Position numbers and translations under genes: made by a program. Shown piece by piece: positions 1-10,837 of a DNA stretch of 64,000 bases. This DNA is from Prostheceraeus crozeri (Eukaryota; Platyhelminthes; Polycladida; Euryleptidae). The notes beneath the pieces were generated by a model. The model saw only the letters and a list, made by a program, of their open reading frames with translations, was not told the origin of the DNA and did no database searches. The stretch is from assembly GCA_907163375.1 (NCBI GenBank), contig CAJQUW010009247.1:124001-188000 (forward strand). The letters run 5' to 3'. Within the stretch, counting starts at the first letter, position 1. Each line of letters opens with the position of its first letter.

Positions 1-1374
1 GCGCACCCAGGCTCCATAATAATAAAAGACTAGAATGGACTTGGGCATTGAAAACAATAGCGGCACCTAAACGATTGCGGTTTCCAATGGTTGGCAATGG
101 GAAGGCACTGGCAGCCACGGTCGTCTTAAGAGCATTTTATCCATTTCACGTGAAATGGGCCGCCCACCAAGATTCAAAACGAATGAAATATACGATTCTT
201 TGATAGACGATCAAAATGAACAAAGGACAGTGTGTGGGGCATAGGCCTATACAAAATGGATTAAATCTAGTGGAGGCCTATTCGTTTTATTCAATATTCC
301 TCTCTTTTGTCTTGATCCTATCAGGACCGGGGGCCCTATCAACTTCTTTTTATATCTCCTAAAATAAGTTTAATAACATTTTTATAATATTCGCTTGCCT
401 GACTTTAGCTTTCCTTGCTATGATGTAAAGAATCTTGTAACTCTTAGCAAATTCAAAACAGAAAGTATGAATTGCTCGTATTTTCGACCATAAAGTTTAT
501 CATCAACAGTCTGCACGTGTTCTAGTCTTACCAAACTGTCAAATTTCACAGCTTCAACATGGTTCATTTAGCATGTCAAATTTTCACAATTAAATAAGTA
601 ATTGCTAGTGCTGCAGAGAATAATTACTGCCAAATTTCTAAAGATTCAAGATTCAAGCGATCGGATAAAATTGATTATTATGTCAGTACCAGGACCATAG
701 AATGTAGGTATTTCACGATAGCTGTAAAGTATTTTTCATATCGAATGTTGAGCTTCTATGGAATTATGAGCAGTAATTAAAAGATGACATAAGGATCGAT
801 AATTGCAGGCCAAATATTTTCAAGCATTATGTCGGTCTACTATCAAGTAACTTTGAAATCGCTTCATCAGAGATATTTCCAAGAATTCCCCTGAATTTAG
901 CAAGATTTTGTAATTTATTTTAAGCAGCATTCCCCTGAATATTTTGCTTTTGAGGTCTACAGCTACATCCGAGCTATTTACAAGTATTGGGAAAGGACAT
1001 CTTGATCCTTGACTTGTGTCATAATTGCACAAAAATTGGCGGCACTGATTGTATTCAATGGTTTTGGTTTTTGTACTTGTTGAAAACATGCGTTATGAAG
1101 TGGAATGAATCTCTCAGATAGATCAATTTAGTTGCTCAAAAATCATGCATGCAAAAAAACACGGTGAATGATTCAGAACATTAATTATCTGCTGTTGAAG
1201 GTTATAATTCTGACATTGCCTTTCGATCTAGGATTAAGTGATATTCTATATAAATGTGTACTGAGTAAACGTAAAGTATTGTTTTTCTTGACGTCGTCTT
1301 TAGATCTTCGATTATGCGAATAGTGCTATACGGCATAATAGCTTATTATATCAAATGCTTTTATTTGACAATAG
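1..1374. other. No gene recognised (left edge)
   Basis: AT-rich sequence without a recognisable gene. A minus-strand open stretch at 820-1089 (89 codons, several cysteines) has no family I can name and no convincing splice signals, so it is not called. Confidence 0.5.
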
Positions 1375-1458
1375 TTGACGACTAATTTTATCACGCGTAC
1401 TAATAATGTATATACAAAAACTATTATTTATTTTGCTGTTCTGCTATGGATCAGACTG

Positions 1459-2020
1459 ATTAAGTATGCAGATGACATGACTGTTGTTGAACGAGTAGAC
1501 AAGAATTCGGACAACATCTTCCATGTCGATGACGTTCTCCATCAATTATGGTGTAAGAAGATGCTCATCAACTGCAGTAAATCCAAGCAAATGGTCATCG
1601 GCAGATCCCACAATGCCCGTATCACATTGCATCCTGACATTGCCTTTGTCGACCCAATGGTGATTCTCGGAGTCATTCTGAACAATACTTTGTCTTGTGA
1701 TGCTCACTGTGACAACGTGTGCCTTTCCGCAACGCGAAGACTACGCTTTTTAGCGATTGAAAAGTGTTCTCACCAAAAAGCAATTGTAGCAAGTTTTTAT
1801 TCCTGATTTTGAAGATCAGCGTCTGAAACAATCTTGTCTTTTTTGCTAAAATGTGAATGCGAAAACCATCCTCTGAAATACTGTGTGCCCCATCGCCTGT
1901 TTTACACAGATCGTTTTTGTTTGCCTAGAACACGAACAGTTAGAAGAGGAAATTCTTTTTACCTGTGGGGCAGTAGACTGTATAACAGATCAATGTTTTA
2001 GAAAACCTTTTAACACTTGT
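1459..2020 (+). pseudogene. LINE reverse transcriptase, 3' fragment
   Basis: The reading starts near the catalytic box KYADDMTVVE, the YADD motif of non-LTR retrotransposon reverse transcriptases. It continues with features usual after it in CR1/Jockey-like LINEs: MLINCSKSKQMVIG, a VILGVILN segment followed by a C-D-x-H stretch, and an A-x-RRLRFL helix. A second piece at about 1850-2000 reads like the LINE C-terminus (TDRFCLPRTRTVRRGNSFYL, then RLYNRSMF) in another frame, so the coding region is decayed as well as 5'-truncated. Upstream of the YADD box nothing resembles the palm domain. The exact clade is not settled. Confidence 0.7.
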
Positions 2021-2226
2021 ATGTTTCACGCATAGTTGGATGACATTTTGTCATTTCGACTACCAAACTGTGTTGTATTTTTCAGTGTCTTATTTTAAAT
2101 GCTAGTTGATACTAATATTTTTTTGCTTTTTGAATTTGTATCGTATAAACTCGCATTGTAATGATTTCTATTTTGATGAAAACACATATACACTTTCTCT
2201 CTCTCTCATCACACGATGTGCTCACT

Positions 2227-2964
2227 ACAAGGTTGGGCCAAAACTTAGGGTCAAAACCCAAAACCCAAGTTTAAATAATTGAATGAAATCAAGTAGACGA
2301 ATTGCATTCTCTGTATTTTGTGCTGACATAAAGATTCTTCTATGGACCAAAATTCCTATTGGGCCCATGAGAAGTGTGGTATTTGGGGGAAACGATTTAT
2401 CATTGCAATGACTGTAATTAGTAGCCTAAGTACATGTACTGCGTCATAAAGTTTTCTTTTAATTTAATCTACACTGATATACTGACTAATTGAAGATCTT
2501 TGATTTAATTATGATTGAGTTACATATTGCTCATAGCAAAGCAATTGTTTTCATTTTGTCATTCAGAAATATAAACAAACTTGATAAATATTATAGCCGC
2601 GCTGTAAGTGCATGGTTAAACATATTTAGAATGCGAAACCGGAATGAATTTATTTTTGGATAAATGTCGACTATCACAGAAAGTTTAGGGTGCGAAGATA
2701 ACTGCGAAGATGTAAAATATGCGGAATATATAAAAATTCAATATGCACAAATGCAACAAAATACATGTAAGCTGACAGTAGATACAATATGTATGAACTT
2801 TCAATGCGCGGTATTGTCAAGCCAAGAATGATATAGCTGATAATCACAAGTATTTCATTTTTGAAATATTCAAAAATAATTCTTAATAATTTTTGTAACT
2901 TGATCAGTTTATATTCAGCATTAATAGAAAACCCAGGTTTGACCCAAAACCTAAGGTCCAACCT
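2227..2964. mobile_element. Non-autonomous DNA transposon, 8-bp target duplication
   Basis: The ends read ACAAGGTTGGGCC on the left and GGTCCAACCT on the right, forming a short imperfect inverted repeat followed by further inverted similarity (GGGTCAAAACC / GGTTTGACCC). TGCTCACT lies directly outside both ends (2219-2226 and 2965-2972), an 8-bp duplication typical of hAT-type insertion. No transposase is visible in the 738 bp. The superfamily is inferred from duplication length only. Confidence 0.55.
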
Positions 2965-2972
2965 TGCTCACT

Positions 2973-3879
2973 GAATCCAGTAATGCACTGTATTTCAGGA
3001 ACCTCCGTCTATTTTTATATGAGAGTCTTTGTTTATTGTTTTATCTCAACAAACACGCTGTTCTACAAAATACGCATAGGATTTTTGAAGTTTGATGCCT
3101 CTGGTAAAGACCTGTGATATTAAGCCTACGACTTGCGAATACCAAAGCTCCGTGGTGCTTTGTGTTGTGTGTCTTGACTATATACGCCTATACTCTGTTT
3201 CGAGTTAAGTAACATTTTGTGATTACTAGTCAGCTGTCTGACAAGCATCAATCATAAATAGTTATTCAATATTACAACTAATGTCCCAAGATTTACGATT
3301 GATTTGCAATCACATTGAGTAGTAGCACTGCAAATTTCATGAAGATCTACTCACCCTATGTCTGAAGAAATTCATGATCCGCTCTTTCGGTTGGACGACG
3401 GTCACACCTTCGAGATTGGAGGTTTCTAAGTTCAAAATTACCTCGAAACAAGTATAACCACTTCAGCTGGAAACACACAAACCAATCTCGGTTGCGGGTC
3501 AAAGGTATCATATTTATCTACTTGTGAATGATCGTACACAACTCTGTTGATATAATGTTCACGTGTCATCGAGGAGTGTTAGCCAACCCGCGTATAGAAT
3601 TTCGCCTCTCAACAGTAGGTGCTTACTAACTGGGTAATTAATTCCAACAGCCTAATTCGATTGGAGTAACTTTCATTTCGAGAGAGAATTATGAATTGGA
3701 ATGTCAGATTCTGTCTTCATGTTCACTTCAAATCATGTATGTTGAGAGCTCTTCTCCGAAACTACATCAATAATGATGTTAAAAAATAAAGCATAATCTA
3801 CAAGAGGTGGCTCTCAAAATCATCTTAAATTTCAAAATGTAGCCAGGGAGTATATTTCTACATTAAATCTGTGACGGTT
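2973..3879. other. No gene recognised
   Basis: About 0.9 kb of AT-rich sequence between two transposons. I see no coding potential, repeat or RNA gene in it. Confidence 0.5.
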
Positions 3880-3887
3880 AACTGCCC

Positions 3888-4906
3888 CATAGAAGTAGAT
3901 AATAGTACACTAGAATGGAAGTTCGATGTCTTGCCTATGTACAATGATGGTACATGGAAAATCTATGGTTTGTAGATCAGATTCGATCTAAAACATTGTA
4001 TCATAGTCAAACTATTTGCAAAGTTGGTTGTTGAAGTTGTCGACACCTAATTACAGGATTTTCATGAAGAGAATTGCAAGTGAGATTGCGGCATTGTTTC
4101 ATGTGAAATAGCCTACTATTCCATGGATTAATATAGTGTGTCTATCTGACAACAATTTTCCAATGTTTCAATATTGGAATGCGAATTAAAAATTGGTTCA
4201 CAAAGTCATAATTGAAAGTGGTCGGTGTGCTGTTTGTAAGAACATCTGAAGAATTCACAGATCGAAAGTCTAATATTGGATAATTTCTTCTTCAAGCGGC
4301 AAAGAAACCTGGCGCTTTTCTGGAATAAAAACATTGAAAGTTTCTTTACCGACAATCATTTCTCAAATAAATGAAATGTCGCTGAAACTTTTCAATTAAT
4401 CATTGAATGACACGTGATATTTTGAAAGCTGATGTTCGAATGCATGTAGAGATTTTGGAAATTATTCAAATTTAGTGAACAGGGGAACCCTGTAAAGTAA
4501 AATGAATACTCTAAGATTTCATGGCCTCTGATTTCAAGCTGGAGTTATGCATGTTCTGTAAATCGACATTACAGGTTGCATAAGAGTCTGATTATGCCAT
4601 TGATAGATTATCGGAGCGATATTTCAAAATGATGAACATACAGAACGTTCTAAAGGGACTTCCTTCTTTAACATCCTGTCGGTACAGCATTTTGTAAATT
4701 TATTATTGCTTTTGAGTACATAGTCTTTGGACAAGGGCCAACAATCCAGATCAAGAATTGGCCAGATAAATATAAATGCCAATCAAAAAACATGGAAGCC
4801 AGATCGCACAATTTGCATTTTGCCCCAACTAAGTTCCCCCGGCGTGTGCCATAATTTTCATGCAATTTCCATTCTAGGACTTTCTATGGTATTGTTAATT
4901 TCTATG
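3888..4906. mobile_element. hAT-like non-autonomous transposon, copy 1
   Basis: A 1019-bp element bounded by CATAGAAGTAGATAATA on the left and the inverted match TATTGTTAATTTCTATG on the right. AACTGCCC is duplicated at 3880-3887 and 4907-4914. A second copy of the same sequence lies at 52804-53837 with its own 8-bp duplication, which fixes both boundaries. A short open stretch (about 4727-4987) recurs in both copies (shared block SSPGVCHNFHAISILGLSMV) but matches no transposase and is probably chance. The 8-bp duplication and CA...TG ends suggest the hAT superfamily. Confidence 0.8.
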
Positions 4907-4914
4907 AACTGCCC

Positions 4915-5356
4915 TGACATGATAAACGTCACCATCTGTGAGGACAGGATTAATGTCCATAGAAAGATGGGTATAATCACAATGTAATATTGCAGTTTAG
5001 ATATCTGAATTGCAATATCATTGTATTAGGGTTATCTACAGTATGATTGAGCCGCAATATGCTAAACAGGTATACTGAATCTAATAAGAAACTTTATTTC
5101 AAGTCATAAAAAGTTGAATACAAAAGAAAAGTCATGAAAGAAGTCATAAGTCAAGTTTCGAGGTTTGCAGCCGCGTTTCCCATTTGTAAATTTATGCTGG
5201 TCCTTTGTCTCAGCCAAGTGGCCTCTCTTGGATCATTTGTGGCAGATGTTATAGGCTTTCCAAGAACGGTGATGAACCGTGCTGTTGAAGGTTCCATCAC
5301 CTTGCTGTTTCAATAGCCACAGGCTGAAAAATAAAGGCCTCGGCAAGATTTTCATA
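4915..5356. other. Host flank, no gene recognised
   Basis: Sequence between copy 1 of the 1-kb transposon and the Polinton-like element. A 60-codon open stretch at 5134-5316 shows nothing recognisable. Confidence 0.4.
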
Positions 5357-5362
5357 TTTCTT
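5357..5362. repeat. 6-bp target site duplication, left
   Basis: TTTCTT directly outside the left terminus. The same six bases lie at 23127-23132 directly outside the right terminus. Six base pairs is the duplication length made by the integrase of Polintons. Confidence 0.9.
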
Positions 5363-5384
5363 AGTAGTTAGATTTTTCCCACTT

Positions 5385-5750
5385 GAGGCGCACCCGGTTC
5401 ATGATTTGGCCCTCTGCTCGATTTGAAGCGCAGCGGTTCTGATTTTAGCCCTATTTGAGGTGCAGCGGCTCGGATTTTGGCACTTTTGAGGCGCAGTGGT
5501 TCGGATTTTGGCCCTTTTGAGGCGCATTGGTTCGGATTTTGGCCCTATTTGAGGCGCAGTGGTTCGGATTTTGGCCCTTTTGAGGCGCAGTGGTTCGGAT
5601 TTTGGCCCTTTTGAGGCGCAGCGGCTCGGATTTTGGCCCTATTTGAGGCGCAGTGGTTCGGATTTTGGCCCTTTTGAGGCGCAGTGTTTCGGATTTTGGC
5701 CCTATTTGAGGCGCAGTGGTTCGGATTTTGGCCCTTTTGAGTCGCGGAAG
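5385..5750. repeat. 31-33-bp tandem array at the left tip
   Basis: About 12 units with the core GAGGCGCAGTGGTTCGG followed by ATTTTGGCCC and a variable TTTT or TATTT linker. The same array at the right tip is longer (about 21 units). Open frames running through it are by-products of the period and not genes. Confidence 0.9.
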
Positions 5751-6330
5751 ATCGTATGTGTCCTGTTTAAGTACACCAGGATCGTGTTTTGGCCTCTTTA
5801 GGTGTAGTAGGATAGGGATTTGGCTGGAAGGTTGTGGATGGAAGGTCGGAAAGTATGTCGGGAGGTGGCCAAGTATGTGATGGTAAGCAGACCAAAGGAG
5901 AGACCGGTGCAGGGCGGAAAGTTGGAGAGAAGGCGGTAGGAGAGAGTGGAGTTGGAAAGACAGTCCGGTGCAGGTAGGAGAGAGAAGCTGACAAGCAGAG
6001 TTTATCCAAAGTGGGTCATGTTTTGAGGCATGTCGTGCAGAAGTGGACGTGTTTTGTCACGGTGTGCCCAACTTTTGACTGCAAGAGGAAGGAAGGAAGG
6101 AGGAGTTCTCCTGTGAGGCAAGGGTAGGAATCTCTGAAAACCGCCAGAGTTAGAAAAAGGTGGGTTTTGGATGTTTTGGGATGAGAAAAGTCGTTTTTCG
6201 GCATGAAGGAGGTCTCGGATGGGAAAACGGAGGACATATTCGGAGTCTACGTGAAATTTTGGGTTAGGAAGGATGTTTCCAGCGACATCGGAGAGAAAAA
6301 GTTCTGACCTCCCCCCCCCCCCCCTCCTGC

Positions 6331-7870
6331 GAAGCTTCCAACTTTGGTGTTAGAAATCGTAGAAAGTCGTTGTGATAGCTCATTTGAAAGCTAAGAGTGA
6401 GAAAAGAGCAGAAGGAAAGCTCAGTGGACAAGTCAGTTTGGACCGTAGGGAGGAAAAAATGGCAGGAAAAGTCAGAGAAAAGGCAGGGAAAAGGGTTTTT
6501 TTTGGAATGAGAAAAGTCGTTTTCGTTTTGGGGTGCCTCGGAAAGATCGGATGAGATCGATGGGAAATTAGGGAAAATGGGATTCGAAGGATCCTCCCCC
6601 CCCCTCCTCCTGCGAAGCTTCCAACTTTGGTGTTAGAAATCGTAGAAAGTCGTGTGATAGCTCATTTGAAAGCTAAGAGTGAGAAAAATGCAGTGGAAAG
6701 CTCAGTTTGGACCACTTTTCCTGGGTTTAGGGAGGAAAATGGCAGGAAGACGTCAGAGTTGGAAAAGGCAGGTTTCGGATGTTTTGGGATGAGAAAGTCC
6801 ATTTTTCGACATGAAGGAGGTCTCGGATGTGAAAACGGAGTGCAAATTCGGAAGTTTTGGACAATTTTGGGTTAGGAAGGATGTTTCCAGCGACATCGGA
6901 GAGAAAAAGTTCTGACCTCCCCCCCCCCCTCCTGCCAAGCTTCCAACTTTGGTGTTAGAAATCGTAGAAAGTCGTGTGATAGCTCATTTGAAAGCTAAGA
7001 GTGAGAAAAATGCAGTGGAAAGCTCAGTTTGGACCACTTTTCCTGGGTTTAGGGAGGAAAATGGCAGGAAGACGTCAGAGTTGGAAAAGGCAGGTTTCGG
7101 ATCTTTTGGGATGAGAAAGTCCATTTTTCGACATGAAGGAGGTCTCGGATGGGAAAACAGAGTGCAAATTCGGAAGTTTTGGACAATTTTGGGTTAGGAA
7201 GGATGTTTCCAGCGACATCGGAGAGAAAAAGTTCTGACCTCCCCCCCCCCTCCTGCCAAACTTCCAACTTTGGTGTTAGAAATCGTAGAAAGTCGTGTGA
7301 TAGCTCATTTGAAAGCTAAAAGTGAGAAAAATGCAGTGGAAAGCTCAGTTTGGACCACTTTTCCTGGGTTTAGGGAGGAAAATGGCAGGAAAACGTCAGA
7401 GTTGGAAAAGGCAGGTTTCGGATGTTTTGGGATGAGAAAAGTCGTTTTTCGGCATGAAGGAGGCCTCGGATGGGAAAATGGAGTGCAAATTCGGACGTTT
7501 TGGTCAATTTTGGGTCTAGGAACTTCTTCCCAACTCAAACGGAATGAAAAAGTTCTGACCCCCCCCCTCGGCAGCGATCTTCCAACTTTGGTTCCAGAGA
7601 TGGTAGAAAGTCGTGCAATAGCTCGTTTGAAAGCTGGGAGTGAGACAAATTCATTGGAAAACATGGCTTGTTCCTATGTGCCTTCGTTTAGAGGCGAGAC
7701 GTCATTGAAAATTTTGGACATTGGCGAAAAACGACAGAATTAGAATTTTTACGAAAATCGCTCTAGCGGGTGAAGCAAGCCTCGGACGGGAAAAAGAGAC
7801 CAGATTTAGAATCAGCGTCAAATTCTGCATCGTTATGGTAAGCTTGAAAGCCATCGGAGAAAAAAAATTT
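6331..7870. repeat. ~322-bp tandem array, left arm
   Basis: Units begin at TTCCAACTTTGGTGTTAG near 6331, 6617, 6940, 7261 and, more diverged, 7578. Each carries a poly-C run of about 7-16 before the next unit. The right arm has about three units, so the arms differ in copy number. The many short open frames here repeat with the unit (for example VIAHLKAKSEKNAVESSVWT) and are not supported as genes. Confidence 0.85.
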
Positions 7871-8066
7871 TTCATCATTTTTCCGAAAAAACGTTAGAAT
7901 TTTTGCGATGGCTGTGGGCTGTAGAGCCAAAACGAAGCATCGGATTGGAAAATGGACGGCAGATTCGGATTCAACGTGAAATTCTACATTGAAATGACAA
8001 ATTTCCAGCTCAATCGGAGTACCAGAACCGGAGACAGATGCGTTTAAAGTTTTTGGATGATGGGTA

Positions 8067-8155
8067 TTACGTCATCAGCTGATCGCCACAAACTATATAA
8101 GTGGAAACTCTGCTTGTGGAAATCAGTTCTCCTCCCGACTGGGTTGGGGTAGGTG
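8067..8155 (+). promoter_or_regulatory. Core promoter in left arm, facing the element centre
   Basis: TTACGTCA (8067-8074, ATF/CREB-type site) and CAGCTG (8076-8081, E-box) precede TATATAAG (8094-8101). Splice-donor-like sequences GGGGTAGGT and TAGGTGAAC follow about 50 bp downstream. Together they look like a TATA promoter with a short noncoding first exon whose transcript would run into the central genes. An identical inverted copy in the right arm would fire inward from the other side. Transcription itself is inferred. Confidence 0.5.
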
Positions 8156-8569
8156 AACTCCGGAGCTCCGATGATAGCATTGGAAATCTGAAAAACCGGG
8201 TTTCTGTAAGAAACCGACTTAGAAATTGCATTGCTGAACTCAGCTAAGGCGTCAGACTTGGAGGTTTGCCAGGAGATGGCCTTCGTCTCCAGGCCATAAA
8301 AGACTCCAAAACTTTAAAGGCTTGCAACTTTGCTTCTACAAGTTCGTTTGACTTGATTCAAAAAAGGTTCGGTCGCTATTGACCTGCCCTAAGTGATAGA
8401 CTACCTATAAAATTTCATAAGTAGTGCTAAAAAGTTGACAAATTTACATTCACTAGTTTTGGAGGTTTTCTGGGGTTTTCGACCCTGCTGAAGTCAACTA
8501 AAGGATTTGTAATGATGTCTGAGCCAGTCTTCTCATGTTACAAGCAGCTTTTCACTATAAGCGAGCAAG

Positions 8570-8755
8570 ACACGGAGAGTTTTGCTGTAATGTTCCACTG
8601 ACAGGGTGTTCCTTCGGGACGGCGGATGATGCCGTAGTGATAAGTGTGGCAAGCGAGTGTGTCATATTTTAGACCGAAACCTCTGGGGCAACTCATGTTG
8701 GGCATTTGACACAGTTCTCAACGTAGCACTTTGAACGCCAATCGGTTGAGTCTTA
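8570..8755 (+). repeat. ~180-bp module, copy A
   Basis: Opens with CACGGAGAGTTTTGCTGTAA, then GTTCCTTCGGGACGGC and a small stem ACGGC/GCCGT around 8619-8635. Further conserved blocks are GACCGAAACCTCTG, CATGTTGGGC and CTCAACGT. Copies B (8923-9105) and C (10529-10720) keep the same blocks in the same order. The role is unknown: structured RNA, promoter module or splicing element are all possible. Confidence 0.6.
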
Positions 8756-8922
8756 GCTATATTGTCATGGGTGGCATCTAAACATCTCCATTGCAAAACG
8801 CTTGTGAAACACGGCTTGCTATCCCTCTCTACGGCTTGCTATCAAGCTGATCAAAGTCTGCCAACCTCTTACCAGCTCCACCGTTTTTCATGTCTGGCTA
8901 TCAAGTCATGGACGGTGCAAGT

Positions 8923-9105
8923 CACGGAGATTTTCGGTGTGATATTTCCTGTGGGTGGGCGTTCTTTCGAGACAGCGGTGAAGTCCGTAGCGATGACTAC
9001 TGCACGGGACGTGGGCAATGGTAATCCTTGTGAAACCTCTCTGCGTCATGTTTCCAAGTGGTTGCCTTTCGTCTCAACGTTGTACTCTGACCGCCAGGGC
9101 GACAT
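8923..9105 (+). repeat. ~180-bp module, copy B
   Basis: Most diverged copy: CACGGAGATTTTCGGTGTGA, GCGTTCTTTCGAGACAGC, GAAACCTCT, CGTCATGTTT and GTCTCAACGTTG align in order with copy A. It lies within a 115-codon open stretch (8762-9109) that is also present in the right arm; conservation there follows from arm identity and does not prove coding. Confidence 0.5.
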
Positions 9106-9313
9106 TTAGCTATCTGCCACAGGTTACCTCATAAAATCTTCATTGCACTTATCTCCCGATAGTTGGCCAACCATGCGAGAATGAACCATCAGTTCTTTTA
9201 AGAACTGTCTCTATCACGGAGACGAAATGATGAATGGAATGAAATGGGAGGCCACCCTTGCACCACATGCAACACATCACAGACTTCTCTTTTTGCTAGT
9301 GAACAAGCTCTTA

Positions 9314-9780
9314 TGAACGTAGTCAGAAAGTGTATCATGGTTTGCAAAAGCAAAGTTTAGTGTAGTCAAATAGTTTACTGCGACACACGTTTGTAAAAGT
9401 AAAGTTTGATCATCGAAGTTTTATTCGTGAGTGTCGTCAGAACGTGTATCATGGTTTGCAAAAGCAAAGTTTAGTTTAGCCAAATAGTTTTACTGCGACA
9501 CACGTTTGTAAAAGTAAAGTTTGATCATCGAAGTTTTATTCGTGAGTGTAGTCAGAAAGTGTATCATGGAAAGTGTATATTGCAAAAGTTTTTCTGCAAC
9601 ACAGGTTGATGTGCAGTTAGAAAGTTTGATCAATGAAGTTTTACGAAACACAAATGTCACAAAATGTAAGCGTTAGTGTAGTCAAATGGTTTACCGTGAC
9701 ACACGTTTGTGAAAGTAAAGTTTGATCATTGACGTTTTAATCGCGAGTGTAGTCAGAACGTTTAGCACAACACAAGTGTC
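9314..9780. repeat. ~115-bp tandem array at the inner edge of the left arm
   Basis: About four degenerate units carrying AGAAAGTGTATCATGG, TTTGCAAAAGCAAAGTTTAG, GCGACACACGTTTGTAAAAG and TTTGATCATCGAAG. Only the first two have partners in the right arm (about 19213-19420), so the array straddles the inner boundary of the inverted repeat. Confidence 0.7.
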
Positions 9781-9793
9781 ATGAGAAAATACT

Positions 9794-10129
9794 TTATTTG
9801 GTCTTTGATTTAACATCATTGAAACCCACTTTACTAATAGCAATGACAATATGGTTTATTTTATTCAGAAGCAAATGATTGCCGTAACCATGAAAGTTGT
9901 CAATCCGAGAAATAATCTTCCGCAGATGTCGTGTATAAAACTCAGAAGCATCAGTAACATATTCTTGTCCGTAGGAACGAAATTGTATGTCAACACTTTC
10001 CACTACTTCACCTTGTGGAAGATGAGTGTAATTGACATGTGCAATTAAGTGAGCCTTGATGAGACTGTCTTTGAAGTAAGATATCAACTCCGTAAATATT
10101 TCTCGTGTGTAGTCTAAACATGCTTCCAA
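9794..10129 (-). CDS. Small protein related to the PolB N-terminal region, left copy
   Basis: A 111-codon minus-strand frame just inside the left arm. Its C-terminal half matches the frame at 17567-17989: FY-x-RH, SR-x2-(N/T)-FH, G-x2-LLL and I-x-H are shared in register. The same succession of predicted strands and helices (a hydrophobic strand around LIAHVNY, a helix around HLRKIISRI, then a strand) also fits the segment preceding the exonuclease in the element's own polymerase (about 12530-12780). I infer a common origin as a stand-alone domain. No known function can be named; a role as replication accessory or priming protein is speculation. It is shorter than the right-hand paralogue and may be incomplete. 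Confidence 0.5.
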   Translation of the reverse strand: MEACLDYTREIFTELISYFKDSLIKAHLIAHVNYTHLPQGEVVESVDIQFRSYGQEYVTDASEFYTRHLRKIISRIDNFHGYGNHLLLNKINHIVIAISKVGFNDVKSKTK

Positions 10130-10837
10130 TACTGTCTCCTCCCTTTGAAACTCAAGGATCTAACCTTGTATTAAGCCTTCGAAGCACTCTTGATGAAAAC
10201 GAATCGTGCAATCATCATGTTTCAATTTATTGACTTCAGGTGCCATGTTTGAGTCTATTGCTAAACATCATTTCTGCCTAAGACGATTTCAATAACGCGT
10301 TACAAATGTGCGTGCGCACATCGGGAACTCTAGCTCGTCTGTGATTGGACGAGATGTCTCATCGATTCACCGCTTAGGAAAATCTTATGAAAGGCAGTGC
10401 ACCAACTTTGCTCGTCACATTTATCTTTCACAAGGTGAGTGTCGGTGAGCTCCTGCTATCAGGTTGTTTTGACTTGCCATCAAGTTGAATAGTTTCTTGC
10501 TATCAAGGGATTCACTTCTGCTTATAAAACATAGAGTCGCTGTAATACCTCCTTTGCTCGAGCGTTCCTTCGGGACGGCGAGTGCTGCCGTAGAGGGATT
10601 GCGTTGCACGGGTTGTTCGTCGTTTGTTAGACCGAAACCTCTGAGCCGTTGCTCATGTTGGGCGTTCGACTTCATACTCAACGTGATGCTTTCTCTCGCC
10701 AGGTCAGAGTACTTTAGCCATTCGACAAAGGTTAGTCTTTATGATATGGAGTGGTGTGAAACGTAGAATTACTTGGTTGAATGTTTATTCACATGATTAA
10801 AGTTGACTGGGTAGATGAAGCTTCATATTTCCTTTTC
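10130..10837. other. Leader region of the element with module copy C
   Basis: Noncoding-looking stretch between the left small frame and the spliced exons. It has CACAAGGTGAGTG (a good splice donor near 10430), a TATAAAA box at 10523-10529, and module copy C at 10529-10720 (GCGTTCCTTCGGGACGGC, the ACGGC/GCCGT stem, GACCGAAACCTCTG, CATGTTGGGC, CTCAACGT). AAAGGTTAGT at about 10727 could be another donor. It probably contains promoter and first-exon sequence for the polymerase transcript. Confidence 0.4.

Larger units (their letters stand above)
5363..9510. repeat. Left terminal inverted repeat (~4.15 kb)
   Basis: The reverse complement of the right arm matches from the terminus to about 9510, where both arms share TACTGCGACACACG before diverging. 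In order from the tip it contains a 31-33-bp tandem array, a single-copy stretch, about five ~322-bp units, a core promoter, two copies of a ~180-bp module and the start of a ~115-bp tandem array. The arms differ mainly in array copy number and by one transposon insertion in the right arm. Confidence 0.9.

Noticed and set aside
4727-4987. 86-codon frame shared with 53658-53936
   Set aside because: It lies inside a non-autonomous transposon. The two copies are similar because the DNA is, and the frame matches no transposase.
5385-5750. CRISPR-like array
   Set aside because: Units are contiguous tandem repeats without unique spacers, in a eukaryotic transposon arm.
6627-7743. Repeated 82-157-codon frames in the 322-bp array
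   Set aside because: They recur with the array period, and both strands give equally long frames. There is no protein family signal.
8762-9109. 115-codon frame conserved in both arms
   Set aside because: Conservation follows from the arms being near identical; it overlaps the noncoding module copy B and has no recognisable domain.
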